Source: Callipepla californica brunnescens (lineage: Eukaryota; Chordata; Aves; Galliformes; Odontophoridae). Taken from it: 64,000 nucleotides of DNA. A model generated the notes under the pieces. It did not search any database. It was not told the DNA's origin and worked only from the letters and a program-made list of their open reading frames with translations. The DNA is taken from the NCBI GenBank assembly GCA_023055505.1, contig JALIRH010000023.1, positions 11,094,271 to 11,158,270 on the forward strand, read 5' to 3'. The translations under genes and the position numbers were made by a program. Each line of letters starts with the position of its first letter. The stretch's first letter is position 1. Of this stretch, positions 36,801-58,677 are shown piece by piece.

Positions 36801-38851
36801 GTAGGGAACTCAGGCATCTGGGTCAAGACTCTTTTCTGTATTCCCTATTCTCTCCCATTGCCTTCACTTTACATATGGAGTAAGCTTGGTTAAGTTTTCT
36901 AGAAAGTTAATATTCATCACCCTCTTCATATATGAGGAAAGAAATAGGTTTTCTTTTTTCTGAACTGGTTAACTGCAAAGCCACAGAATTAGCCGAGAAT
37001 ATGGGGATAAGTGATATTTCAGCACAGCTCACAGAAAATGTTGACAGATGACAGTGTTCCATAATGATATAAAACCATCACAGTCACTGAATATAATTCC
37101 CTCTTTAAAAAGAACGTATAAGTTCATTCTTTTAAATGGAGTGTAAATGCAATAAACTTCATATGAACTGATTTTTTTTTAGTAGCATCGTTTATTTGTC
37201 ACAATCTTGGTTCAAAGCAAGATGCAGCACAAGTATGGTGTCAGTTAACCTGCAGTGTGAGTCAACTGACTGCTGAACCAACAAAGATTAGGAAGCATTG
37301 TCTCAGAAAGAGAGGCAAAGCACTGAGACAGGCTGCCCAGGGAAACGGTGGAGCCACCACCCCTGGAAGTTTTCAAGAAACGTGTGGCTGTAGTGCTGAG
37401 GGACACGGTCAGAGCTCACAGCAGTGATGGGTAGACAGCTGAACTAGAGAATCTGAGAGGTCTTTTCCAACCTTCATAATTCAAAGTCGTAGCTTTTCTG
37501 CCTGAGCGCTTGGACTTCACCAACTAAACAACCTGATGAAATTGAGTCAGTTGAAGGGAGTTTGCAGAGTAATTTCAGAGCAAGGCTCCAATATCTAGCT
37601 TCTGATTCAGCAGTACAGCCAGTATGCTCATGGTGACAAATGAAAGATGTATCTTACACCCAACAGACACCTTCTGTATCATACTCTAATATTTTTTTTT
37701 TTATTTTACGTTTGACAGTGAAGAACTGTTAATTGAGTATAAATGCTTGAAGGCTTGTTTAGGGTCAACTCACTTTTATCCTGAGTCTTCACTGGATTAT
37801 AGATGTCATCTATAGTACTTTGTAGTAACTTGGTCTTCTTCTCACATGGTTCATTATTTTCAGTTGATGTTCTCCTTTTTGTGCTAACTTCAGAAGCCTG
37901 AAACATAAATTAAAGGAACTCCATTACTTTTATTCTATCCTCTCTCGAAGATTATAATAAGCCTGAGGACTTCCTAAAGAGACAATGCAAAACACAACTT
38001 ACCATAAGCAAAACCCTTAGCTATTTTAACTATCTACACTTTTGCTCATAAAGCAGTTTATGAAAGGGAAGACTACAAGAGGAAGAAAAACAGTGTGTCC
38101 TGAGAACAGAGTTAGCGGTTGTGCTTGAAAAGACACACCTACAGCTGCAACGTCTTCAGAAGGCAGCTCAGAGCTAACCCTGCAGCACACAGCTGAGCAA
38201 ACCTTCCTCATAGTGTCATACCCCACACTACCACCATATGTCTGAAATGAGTCTGTCTGTAAATCCTGGTTTCCTCAGCTCAGAGCCCTCTCCCTGCCGG
38301 GTGCAGCTATTCACCTCTGCCTTCCTGAGGTTTCTCAAACAGGTTGTGGTAGAATATCCTCACCACGTTAACCCAAATTTAAAATCACAACCCCGGCTGC
38401 AAACGCCCAGCATCACCGTGAGTGCTTGTGTGGAACACAGTACGTGAGACCCCGTGGCCTTGGGTGGCTTCCGAGCGGCACACACCAACACCCCCTCGTG
38501 ATGAGACAATCCACCACCGCACTTCGCGTGGTAACCTCTGACGGCTGGAGCGCGTCACTGAGAAAAAACGCAACACCTCAGGGCCTCAGAAACCGAGCCT
38601 GCAGCCTCCCCCCCACGGCAAAGTTCCCCCTCCGGGCCGGCCGCAGCACCAGGGGAACTCAGCCTCGCACAGAGGCGGACCCAGGCCGAGGCACAAAGCT
38701 GCACAAGGGCCAGGCCTCGCTCCCAGCCCGCCCCCACCCCCGCTCCGCAGCGCACCGTGTGCCGGGCGGCGCCGCTCCCCGCCGCGCCGAAGAAGCGGCT
38801 CAGCACCGGCTGCCCCCCGCCGCCCCGCTCCCGCCGCCGCCCGCGCTGCAT
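3777..38851 (-). CDS. MSH3: DNA mismatch repair protein MSH3, 5' part (coding exons 1-10)
   Basis: MSH3 pairs with MSH2 to form MutS-beta, a nuclear complex that binds insertion/deletion loops and starts mismatch repair. Ten exons join in phase on the minus strand: 38851-38756, 37897-37774, 36722-36499, 33581-33378, 32596-32480, 31736-31619, 30408-30263, 29581-29415, 5201-5089 and 3891-3777. They give 1424 nt, or 474 codons plus two bases, without an internal stop. Residues 14-21 (QPVLSRFF) form a PCNA-interacting box. Residues about 178-290 are the mismatch-binding domain, with the MSH3-type [15 protein letters not shown] at 202-216. Residues about 300-460 are the connector domain. The lever, clamp and ATPase domains must lie left of position 1, because no exon 11 was found in 1-3776. 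The start has G at -3 and lies 125 bp from the divergent DHFR start. The N-terminus is shorter than in human MSH3 and lacks its alanine-rich tract. Identity is very secure; single splice sites are inferred. Confidence 0.95.
3892..5088 (-). other. MSH3 intron 9
   Basis: GT-AG intron of 1197 nt. It contains one short tandem repeat (4303-4350) and no recognisable gene or transposon. Confidence 0.85.
4303..4350. repeat. 16-bp tandem repeat, three copies
   Basis: Three consecutive 16-bp units end in AAACTATTAGATAG at 4303-4318, 4319-4334 and 4335-4350. They differ only in the first two bases. Confidence 0.9.
5089..5201 (-). CDS. MSH3: MSH3 coding exon 9
   Basis: The exon starts after TTTTCAG|, completes codon 399 (AG|G) and adds 37 codons reading [20 protein letters not shown] and on to VPDIA, then one base before |GTATGT. 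It is strongly similar to human [20 protein letters not shown]. It belongs to the connector domain and is isolated from exon 8 by 24 kb. Confidence 0.94.
10350..10626 (+). mobile_element. CR1 LINE 3' end
   Basis: The copy runs from AGTGATAGGACAATGGGG through CTGCCCAGAGAAGCGGTGGG and CCATCCTTGGAGGTGCTCAG to CCTTCTATGATTCT, the hallmark CR1 3' untranslated region. It is a typical 5'-truncated copy, antisense to MSH3. Confidence 0.93.
12914..12943. repeat. GT dinucleotide microsatellite
   Basis: About fourteen GT units, with one interruption (TATG), inside MSH3 intron 8. Confidence 0.95.
16010..16480 (+). mobile_element. Old, diverged CR1 LINE fragment
   Basis: The order of blocks follows the CR1 3' region. 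GTCCAGTTTGGACCTCCAGT corresponds to the VQFW motif. Next come CAAATGAAGACAGACTAAA, GAAAGGACAAAACTGACATC, and a late segment near 16.35 kb resembling the untranslated region. Divergence is high with many indels, so the limits are approximate. Confidence 0.6.
19515..20103 (-). mobile_element. Two adjoining CR1 LINE fragments in permuted order
   Basis: On the minus strand, 20103 to about 19835 encodes late reverse transcriptase motifs: [21 protein letters not shown] sequence, then [19 protein letters not shown] with an intact ADD. The stretch from about 19830 to 19515 then encodes an earlier part of the same enzyme ([35 protein letters not shown]). Late sequence before early sequence means two insertions or a rearrangement. 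The orientation is the same as MSH3. Confidence 0.85.
24330..24404 (+). mobile_element. Short CR1 LINE 3' tail
   Basis: CTGGGTACCCCTGCTGTAGAGG, read with a few changes, followed by CAGAGGTCCCTGCCAACCCC, resembles the last ~75 bases of CR1. It is short, so the call is moderate. Confidence 0.6.
24575..24622. repeat. Perfect 24-bp tandem duplication
   Basis: Two identical 24-bp units, each containing GGGGCTTAGTCTCGAGG, lie head to tail at 24575-24598 and 24599-24622. The identity suggests a recent slippage event. Confidence 0.95.
28661..28706. repeat. 46-nt polypurine tract
   Basis: An uninterrupted run of A and G (GAGGAGAGAAAGGGAGG onward) on the plus strand in MSH3 intron 8, which is polypyrimidine on the MSH3 transcript. 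Confidence 0.9.
29415..29581 (-). CDS. MSH3: MSH3 coding exon 8
   Basis: Residues 344-398 plus two bases. The exon begins [13 protein letters not shown] after TTGACAG| and includes [15 protein letters not shown], which matches connector-domain sequence of MSH3. The donor is GAG|GTATGT. It opens the very long intron 8. Confidence 0.93.
29582..30262 (-). other. MSH3 intron 7
   Basis: GT-AG intron of 681 nt with nothing recognisable beyond its splice sites. Confidence 0.88.
30263..30408 (-). CDS. MSH3: MSH3 coding exon 7
   Basis: This exon finishes codon 295 and adds codons 296-343. It encodes [16 protein letters not shown] and then [19 protein letters not shown], the start of the connector domain. 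The acceptor is the AC of the U12-type intron; the donor is ATG|GTAAGT, a strong U2-type site. Confidence 0.94.
30409..31618 (-). other. MSH3 intron 6: U12-type AT-AC intron
   Basis: This 1210 nt intron starts ATATCCTT (31618-31611), an exact match to the U12 AT-AC donor consensus, and ends in AC (30410-30409). Phase 1 is kept across it (G|AT = Asp295). The best branch-site candidate is TTTTTTAAT at 30426-30418, which puts its adenines 11-12 nt upstream of exon 7, within the usual U12 spacing. The mouse homologue (Rep-3/Msh3) carries one of the first AT-AC introns recognised, so conservation is expected. Confidence 0.92.
31619..31736 (-). CDS. MSH3: MSH3 coding exon 6
   Basis: Residues 256-294 plus one base, starting after CCTTAG| with VGVVKQ and ending [10 protein letters not shown]. 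The exon closes the mismatch-binding domain. Its 3' end abuts ATATCCTT, a U12-type AT-AC donor, rather than GT. Residue 262 is Met, where mammalian MSH3 has Thr (KQTET). Confidence 0.94.
31737..32479 (-). other. MSH3 intron 5
   Basis: 743 nt, beginning with the weak donor GTCATA and ending TTTTCTCTGTGACCTTAG. No repeat or gene seen. Confidence 0.85.
32480..32596 (-). CDS. MSH3: MSH3 coding exon 5
   Basis: Thirty-nine codons (residues 217-255) encode the conserved stretch starting [16 protein letters not shown] and ending LVAKGHK. The acceptor is TTTGCAG|ATT. The donor is AAG|GTCATA, which is weak beyond the GT. The junction is placed by protein similarity and by phase continuity with exon 6. 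Confidence 0.92.
32597..33377 (-). other. MSH3 intron 4
   Basis: GT-AG intron of 781 nt. A chance open frame on the opposite strand (32770-33153) has no recognisable protein motif. Confidence 0.87.
33378..33581 (-). CDS. MSH3: MSH3 coding exon 4 (mismatch-binding domain start)
   Basis: Sixty-eight codons (residues 149-216) run from TTTTCAG| to GAG|GTAATT, phase 0 at both ends. The exon carries the conserved [12 protein letters not shown] and [15 protein letters not shown] blocks. The Tyr-Lys pair at 206-207 is the MSH3 counterpart of the Phe-x-Glu mismatch wedge of MSH6 and bacterial MutS, and it explains the preference for loops over base mismatches. Confidence 0.95.
33582..36498 (-). other. 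MSH3 intron 3
   Basis: GT-AG intron of 2917 nt. Its only notable content is the A22 tract at 34780-34801; no gene or transposon was recognised. Confidence 0.87.
34780..34801. repeat. A22 homopolymer
   Basis: Twenty-two A residues on the plus strand, a T tract in the MSH3 transcript. There is no clear retrotransposon body beside it. Confidence 0.97.
36499..36722 (-). CDS. MSH3: MSH3 coding exon 3
   Basis: This exon finishes codon 74 and adds codons 75-148. It aligns with the human stretch containing LEKLKEFCCDSALPQSRVQ (here [19 protein letters not shown]). The acceptor is a tandem AAGAAG: using the second AG would remove one codon. The donor reads AAG|GTACGT. The region is a disordered linker between the PCNA box and the mismatch-binding domain. 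Confidence 0.9.
36723..37773 (-). other. MSH3 intron 2
   Basis: 1051 nt intron starting GTGAGT and ending at a tandem AAGAAG acceptor. It holds a CR1 3' end on the opposite strand. Confidence 0.87.
37298..37482 (+). mobile_element. CR1 LINE 3' end
   Basis: GACAGGCTGCCCAGGGAAAC, CACCCCTGGAAGTTTTCAAG and GGTCTTTTCCAACCTTCATA follow the CR1 3' end order. It is diverged and 5'-truncated, inside MSH3 intron 2 in antisense orientation. Confidence 0.85.
37774..37897 (-). CDS. MSH3: MSH3 coding exon 2
   Basis: The exon starts after TTTCAG in phase 0 and ends in phase 1 at A|GTGAGT. It encodes residues 33-73 and the first base of codon 74. Basic patches (TKRR near 38-41 and EKKTK) correspond to the nuclear-localisation-like basic region of mammalian MSH3. 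The protein is otherwise low in complexity and poorly conserved here. Confidence 0.87.
37898..38755 (-). other. MSH3 intron 1
   Basis: 858 nt GT-AG intron. The half nearest exon 1 (from about 38590) is CpG-rich and part of the promoter island; the rest is ordinary. Confidence 0.85.
38756..38851 (-). CDS. MSH3: MSH3 coding exon 1
   Basis: This exon holds 32 codons and ends in phase 0 at a donor reading ACG|GTGCGC. An arginine/glycine-rich start is followed by QPVLSRFF at residues 14-21, which matches the QxxLxxFF PCNA-binding consensus. The alanine/proline-rich stretch found in human exon 1 is absent, so the exon is much shorter. It lies inside the CpG island. Confidence 0.88.
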
Positions 38852-38976
38852 GGCGCGCTCAGGCCGAGGCGCCGGGCAGCGGCACCGCCTCCGCCGCCGG
38901 ATGGAGCCCCGCCCCGGCCCCGCCCCGCGCCGCCGCTGAGCGCGGAGCGAGGTTCGGCCGGGCGGAGCGGGCGGGC
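38852..38976. promoter_or_regulatory. Bidirectional MSH3-DHFR promoter core
   Basis: Only 125 bp lie between the MSH3 start codon (minus strand, 38851) and the DHFR start codon (plus strand, 38977). The interval is almost pure GC, with no TATA box and two adjacent Sp1-type GC boxes. The head-to-head arrangement is conserved with mammals. Transcription starts for both genes must lie within or next to this interval, so both 5' leaders are short. I saw no clear TTTSGCGC E2F site, which is notable given E2F control of mammalian DHFR. Confidence 0.88.
38907..38926 (-). promoter_or_regulatory. Tandem GC boxes (Sp1-type)
   Basis: Two CCCCGCCCC elements occur at 38907-38915 and 38918-38926. As GGGGCGGGG on the minus strand they match the Sp1/KLF consensus, as in mammalian DHFR promoters. 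Confidence 0.8.
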
Positions 38977-54026
<15,050 letters not shown>

Positions 54027-54820
54027 AAACAAGGCTTTCTTTAGTTCTGTATGCAACTAGGCATTTTAAATTAGGAAATCTTACTGATTGAAAATACGTG
54101 TTACATACATATTGCATCACTGTGACAGAATCCTACTTGATAGTACAGTTTCTCAATAGTGAAAGATCCCAGAAAACATAACCCCACCATTTTAATGTGT
54201 ACCCTGCAGTTAAGTATGAGCACAGTCAGCAGCATTTGCAGCTCCCATTGGCAGTGAGAGCCTGCAAGGAGGGATGCTTAACTCCACTGCTAATCAATCT
54301 GAGAGCAGGAGAGGTTGTTGTTTGTTTTTTTTTAATTGTAACCTCCAAAAGTTTGCTGACTTTTTTTGTTTCCCCGAGGTATGTTTAAAGCACAATCTTA
54401 TGAAACGATTTTGTAGGAAATTCAGGCAGTTTTGCCCTTAATTGTTTCACTGAGTCTTCATTCTAACATCGGCGAGGGTTGCAGTGGACAACTGCAAGTT
54501 TATGCAGTTTATGGCTGTTCAGCAGGGCGTAACATCGGCCATTTTTCTGTGAGAAGTTTAAACCTTTATTTTGCATGCTTTTGAAAGCAATAACCAGTCG
54601 TTATGTATAAGAGAAAACCACACCAAGTGTCAGCTTCGAGCACCTGCTGAATTTCCCATGGCAGTTCTGCAGCAGTAAACTGATGCAAAGAGTAATTTTT
54701 GTTCTCAGTTTTCTCTGTGTTCCTTTTTCAGGTTTAAAAATGTAAGTACTTAGATGTGCTGATCTTTTTCCATACCTGCTGATTTTTTACATCAATCAAT
54801 AAAGATTTAAATATCAATAT
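54027..54820 (+). other. DHFR 3' untranslated region (probable)
   Basis: The region from the stop codon to just past the first plausible poly(A) signal, about 0.8 kb. The end is inferred from the hexamer. Longer 3' ends are likely, because vertebrate DHFR commonly uses several poly(A) sites. Confidence 0.6.
54798..54803 (+). promoter_or_regulatory. DHFR poly(A) signal AATAAA
   Basis: A canonical AATAAA in ATCAATCAATAAAGATTTAA, 772 nt after the stop. A GT-rich stretch about 110 nt downstream (54908-54950) may assist. Confidence 0.6.
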
Positions 54821-57374
54821 TATATGCTTACATTAAATTGCAAAAGCATACTGCACTTTAATTTTCCAACACCTTGTGAAAGGGAAGAAAATATTCTGTT
54901 GCCAAGGGGATTTGGTGTTTTTCTGGTATTTTTTGTTATTTTGTAATGTAAGTCACAGTGACCCTGACAAGAGAAAATAACCTCCCAAAAGCATTTATTA
55001 TGTACCAGTTAATATCAGAAGACAGGTCAGTGTTAAAAGCTCTGCACAGCTCATCTGCAATGTACTGTATTTATGGCAACTGACATTTATTTAAAGTGGA
55101 AGCAAACTCTTCATGCTGTGTTAGATTGCACTGCGATGCTGATGTGAACATAGATGAGAAAATTTCTGCCTAAGCGTGTATTGCATGAAAGTTTTGCAGA
55201 ATCACTCTGGTTTCAAAGAACTTCCACTTGGATGCAGGTGATTCTTCAAGGAATGCAAGAGGAAGTTTCTCTTTCTTTTTGTAGAATGACTTAATCCTCT
55301 CCAAACTCAGCTACCTTCACTTGCCACGTTCTACCCCAGATGAAGTTAATTTATGATGTGAGGAAATGAGAACTTTTGAAATAAAATTGTAGAGAATACG
55401 TTCGAGACGCAGATCATTGCTATGCCACTCTGCCAAAAACATGCACTTTTGGTGTTCCATTTTGTTTTAGAAAAAACACAGCATTTGGATGATGCTTTTT
55501 GGCATTGGATGGTTGTGATGTGCCATACAAATTCCAGTTAAGAATTATGAGTTCGTGTTTATTTGCAGTGAAATTTGGTCCAGAAGAAATACTTGATTTT
55601 AAAGACAGACGTGCCAACCAGGGGCGAGTTAGATGCTGCTTGACATAAATAGATGCACAGAAGGATGTAAGTCTCCTTATGTTTGCTGACAGGTGCATTT
55701 TTACCATAGGATGGTTATTTTGCAGAATTTTAAATCTGTGCCCTTTTAGAGATAGCTCAGATTGTTCATGAAATAGCTAAGACAAAAAAACAAGTAACGG
55801 GCTGGACTTTGTATGGGGCTGTGTTCAGAAGCAATACTTGGCTGTTTGACAGGTGGGCTCGGAAAACAGAACAGCTGCATGCTGCTCACCTAAATTGGGC
55901 ATTGAACCCATTGCCATCCTTAATATATAAATATTTTATACTGTTGTTCGAAGAAGAAAATATCTTTTGATCTAAATAGAACTTCCCCATGCTTTGTTTA
56001 CTCCCATATCTCACGGATGTATGATGCTGTGAAAAGCTAGATTCTAGTGCACGGAGAAATATCATGTTTTTCCTCATTTCCATTCAGCTAAGAGGTGAAA
56101 TGCGAACCATTACTGTTTCTGTTGCTTGTCTTTTGTTCATTATCTCTCTTGTCTGAGCGATTTCCATTTGGTTGTAGGAAGCTAATGTATTAAGTAGCTC
56201 ACTTGCTAGGATTGTTGGGGTCACAGTGTATTCAAGGACAGAACTGGGAACATTCCAGCAACAAATTGCAGCCATGGAGAACAATCCACAAAGAAGAAAG
56301 GTAAACACTAAGCAATAGGAGTTTCCTAATTTAGCCAACAGAGTATTAGTAAGGGAAAAACAGGAAGGGAAAAATAATAGCGATGAGCTTATGCATGTTA
56401 TCTAGAGCATCAAGAGCGTTGGACATGATCTCTTAACTGGGACCAGACAGTCATACTGTCTTCATCAGACTACAGCTAATTTGTCAAAGGCTTAAATCAT
56501 TCTAAAGTGTTTAAAAGCAGTGGGAATAAAAAAGAAAGATGTGAGCAGGCAGTGGCTGATTTGGAGAGGAGGGAGAAAGCTACAGGAAGATTTCTTTGTC
56601 CGTGGTTGCTGACAGTGTCTAAGAGGAAGCCTAACAAAACTTCCTTCAGTATGAGACAATTAGATACTTAACTCATCGAGGGTTGTGCTTTAACCATGCC
56701 GGCCTGCCCAGTGGGAATGAAGCCTACCAAGTTAGGATGCAATCAGAAAAATCTGAAGAGGCAGGTCCTGAAACAAAAGGGTGAAGATGGGGAAAAGAGG
56801 AGTAAGAAAATTGATGTTTTCTGAAAAGATTGCACAATTCCTTGTGTTAGTTTGTTCTGCAGTGGTAAGTACTACTGCAAAAACATTTTCAGACTGCCCC
56901 GGGGTAGAGTACTTGTAGAAATACAGCAAAGAATTCAGGAGTGAAGATTTTTCAGGATTTAAGTTTTTCAGTGACCGCTTTTGGTGGCTCTAGGTGGGTT
57001 GTGTGACACACAGAAGAAAAATAATTTAATAATTAATTCTAAATTAAATTTTCCTCATTTATCTTTGGTAAAAATAGGCGTTCTGTAAGTGGAGTTTTTC
57101 TTTCCTCACTTAGTGCTTCTGTGCTTATCGCTAGTTTGGTCAGCTAAAATTGATTTCTTCAAAATATTCAGTCTCAGCGTCCTTCATGCACTTCACATTC
57201 TCTTTCCAATGGAATCTTGCTTCTCTTGTCACACAGCAGCTACACCACTGTCTACTGCATAATTCACAGTATATCTTTTGTAGTACATAATTCCAAATAC
57301 CTTTAGAAACTCCTGCCATGCACGAGGGGTACAGAGAACTTTCTGCTTTAGCTTAAGTAATCGTGCATTTCATG
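54821..57374. other. Intergenic DNA 3' of DHFR
   Basis: AT-rich, with only short open frames on either strand that look like chance. No repeat or conserved coding block was recognised. In mammals the next gene is ANKRD34B, whose single large coding exon would be obvious; it is not in this window. Confidence 0.6.
55380..55385 (+). promoter_or_regulatory. Possible distal DHFR poly(A) signal
   Basis: A second AATAAA on the plus strand in TTGAAATAAAATTG. It could end a longer DHFR transcript, though chance hexamers are frequent in AT-rich DNA. Confidence 0.3.
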
Positions 57375-57897
57375 CATCATCAAACTCTATAAGCCATGGG
57401 AGGTAGTAAAGCAGGTATGTTTATTATGGCACTGGGTGCGAAGGGGGATATCTCCTGCCTGGCTCACACACCCCAAAATGTGGGAACTGCATGTTTAGAG
57501 ACATAGCATATATGTATCACATTTCCAAGAACTTGGTTACATATACGTTGGGTGTTCCCCTTTCTGCCTGGAATGCAGGAGGGTCTCTGGTCCTATTTGG
57601 TGGTCATTGGATGAAGGCTTATTGTGAAACCTTGAGGGGGTTGCGTTGTGTCTCAACGGCAACTCTGCCTCCTTATTTTCACAGGGCCACCCATCGAGTT
57701 GCAGTCGGCCACTCTGCTTATCTTCACTGGATCCTCCATTGTGTTGTCAGTTCTGCCTCCTTATTGCCACCCCCCAACCCCAACACGCCTTACTGAGTTG
57801 CAAACAACAGCTCTACTACTCTTTGCTTGTCTTCCAGGGCCTCGCATTCTTATGCGTTCTGTGTTCCTCCCTGCCAAGTTATGAGGCCTAGTTCAAC
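57375..57897 (-). mobile_element. Probable solo LTR of an endogenous retrovirus
   Basis: On the minus strand the segment begins TGTTGAACTAGGCC near 57897 and has an LTR-like end. There, GTGTGTGAGCCAGGCAGGAG, a GATATCCCCCTTCGCACCCAG block and CCATAATAAACATACCTGC resemble an R-U5 region with a poly(A) signal. An ATAAGGAGGCAGA block occurs twice inside it. No retroviral coding sequence flanks it, so it would be a solo LTR. Exact ends and a target duplication could not be fixed by eye. Confidence 0.45.
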
Positions 57898-58339
57898 AAA
57901 GTTACAGGTTCCTTGATTCACCAGTATCTTAGTTACATTCATATGAAAGAAGTTAGTCTGTATCTTCCATGTTAGAGACAAATAACCACTTCGCCTCTTC
58001 TGAATATTTATATGTATGTTCAGGAAAGAGAGAAAAAAAAGAAAACCTTTGTAATCAAACTGTAAATGTCAGTTTTTTCTTGTCAGTACTCTGAAGGTTT
58101 CAGATGGAATTGATCATGGCTTGTACAGATTTCAAACAGGTCTGTTAATATTGAAAGTAGTACTGAATGTCTTGAACTCTTACATGACTTTTCATTATGA
58201 TTAGAAAGTAAATACTGTGACCAAAGACCAGTATAAGGAAATAAGTAAGTAAGTTCTTACTGTATGGCAGAGAACTTATTTTGCTTCTGTCATACTTCAA
58301 CAATATGTCTGACACTGTCGTGTTAAACATTTAAAAGTA
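57898..58339. other. Intergenic DNA between LTR and mariner element
   Basis: About 440 bases of AT-rich DNA with no gene or repeat recognised. Confidence 0.6.
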
Positions 58340-58677
58340 GGAAGGCTGCTCTGAAAATAATGCTGCTTGCTCTATGATGTTTCCCCATGACAGCAAAGGT
58401 ATCAGTGGCATGGCAGCAGAGGCTGAACCTTCCTGACAGTGTTCTGTTACATTTAGTTGCTAAGCATGCATGGAAATCAAACAGTGGATGTAAACAGTGA
58501 GACAAGGGGGATGTGTTTCAGCAGCAGTGGTAACAACACCTCTTCTGATGCAGGTTTTTATGAGGGCTGCAGTGCTCTGTAGCTGAGAATGTGCTCTGCC
58601 AGCGTTCTTATGCTCTTTGCATCTCTCGTAGTTTCCATGGAGATAAATAGGAGGCATTACTTTCAGAACATCCTGTG
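58340..58677 (+). mobile_element. Non-autonomous mariner-type element (338 bp)
   Basis: The ends form imperfect inverted repeats: GGCTGCTCTGAAAATAATGC at 58344-58363, and at the right end GGAGGCATTACTTTCAGAAC, whose complement is GTTCTGAAAGTAATGCCTCC. A TA dinucleotide flanks each end (58338-58339 and 58678-58679), as expected for a mariner target. Interior blocks (GGCAGCAGAGGCTGAACCTT, CAAACAGTGGATGTAAACAG, CAGGTTTTTATGAGGGCTGC, GTAGTTTCCATGGAGATAAA) match the chicken mariner family as I remember it. At 338 bp it can only be a deletion derivative. Confidence 0.88.
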
